From an uncultured Lachnospiraceae bacterium (lineage in GTDB: Bacteria > Bacillota > Clostridia > Lachnospirales > Lachnospiraceae), in NCBI GenBank assembly GCA_902783395.1, contig CACZRA010000253.1, positions 1-5,905 on the forward strand: a stretch of DNA of 5,905 nt. Reading direction: 5' to 3'. The notes beneath the pieces were generated by a model. It was not told the DNA's origin and made no database searches. It was given only the letters and a program-made list of their open reading frames with translations. Both the position numbers and the translations under genes were made by a program. Of this stretch, positions 5,603 through 5,905 are shown piece by piece (the stretch's first letter is position 1; every line of letters starts with the position of its first letter).

Positions 5603-5905
5603 ATGAGGAGAAGACAAAAGTACAGTCTGCTGGAGCTGACCGATACGCTTGCGGAAGCGCACGGCCAGATAAAGCAGGATATAAAACAGGGGAATACAGG
5701 GGCGGCTGCGGAGCTTCTTTCGCAGTGCCAGGAGTGCGCCGTTACGATGGGCGGCATCATAGAGGAGAGCGAAGGAGAAGGCACTGCGGCGGTAGGACAT
5801 CTGGAGGACTACTGTGAGAAGCTGTACGGGATAGCCGAAAGCTTTGCAAAGCCCGGGAGTCTCAGCGCGGAAAAGGCCGAGAAGATCCTGTCCAAAAGCC
5901 TTATC
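5603..5905 (+). CDS. Unrecognised soluble protein, N-terminal 101 codons (runs off window)
   Basis: An open frame from ATG 5603 continues to the last base without a stop, so only residues 1-101 are seen. It begins with a basic MRRRQKYS stretch followed by largely helical, charged sequence. Visible segments are LLELTDTLAEAHGQIKQDI (9-27), AAAELLSQCQECAVTMGGI (34-52), an acidic/glycine EESEGEG turn (54-60), and HLEDYCEKLYGIAE (66-79). Cysteines are at 42, 45 and 71; the CxxC pair (42-45) is alone and insufficient to claim a metal site. There is no signal peptide or membrane segment. An in-frame TAA at 5591-5593 makes ATG 5603 the first possible start. No Shine-Dalgarno precedes it, but a strong promoter does. 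I do not recognise a named domain. From memory, similar N-termini occur in Lachnospiraceae proteins whose C-terminal parts resemble CDP-glycerol glycerophosphotransferases. That is a weak recollection and cannot be judged from the visible part. Confidence 0.75.
   Translation, partial: MRRRQKYSLLELTDTLAEAHGQIKQDIKQGNTGAAAELLSQCQECAVTMGGIIEESEGEGTAAVGHLEDYCEKLYGIAESFAKPGSLSAEKAEKILSKSLI

Noticed and set aside
5606..5610. AGGAG inside the last gene as a ribosome-binding site for a downstream start
   Set aside because: No in-frame ATG, GTG or TTG follows at 5-12 nt. Only CTG codons at 5627 and 5630 lie nearby, at a spacing that is too long.

Overview
The window is a compact, fully co-directional (+ strand) stretch of a bacterial chromosome. 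It most likely comes from a Clostridia member of the Lachnospiraceae type. Four things suggest this: the gene order nrnA-truB-ribF, which in Firmicutes follows nusA-infB-rbfA; the AGA/AGG and ATA-rich codon use; the Na/Pi-PhoU transporter; and an SH3-SH3-NlpC/P60 secreted hydrolase whose architecture is typical of that family. The family placement is inference; no rRNA or other marker is present.

Layout: (1) Bases 1-9 look like the last codons and stop of an upstream gene, expected to be rbfA. (2) 15-1001 is nrnA, a DHH/DHHA1 nanoRNase / pAp phosphatase. (3) 991-1902 is truB, the tRNA pseudouridine-55 synthase. (4) 1884-2786 is ribF, the bifunctional riboflavin kinase/FAD synthetase; it starts at a TTG inside the end of truB. 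(5) 2786-4459 is a Na+/phosphate cotransporter-family protein with a C-terminal PhoU-like region. (6) 4464-5555 is a secreted NlpC/P60 cell-wall peptidase with two SH3 domains. (7) 5603-5905 is the N-terminal 101 codons of an unrecognised protein that runs off the window.

Genes 2 to 6 overlap or nearly touch (overlaps of 11, 19 and 1 nt, then a 4-nt gap), with no room for a terminator. They therefore look like one transcription unit with translational coupling. The first three are housekeeping genes for RNA turnover, tRNA modification and flavin cofactors. The last two are envelope functions (phosphate transport, peptidoglycan hydrolysis) appended where rpsO often sits in Firmicutes. The only real intergenic gap, 5556-5602, holds a near-consensus sigma-70/sigma-A promoter (TTGACC, 17 bp, TATAAT). 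Its predicted start site falls at or within about 3 nt of the next gene's ATG, so that transcript may be leaderless.

No RNA genes, mobile elements, CRISPR arrays, riboswitches or convincing intrinsic terminators were seen, and there is no gene-free stretch over 300 bases. Most of the window is ordinary core genome. The observations most worth following are the possible leaderless promoter/start, the unknown truncated gene, and a Gln-to-Glu change in the second QSSS motif of the transporter.
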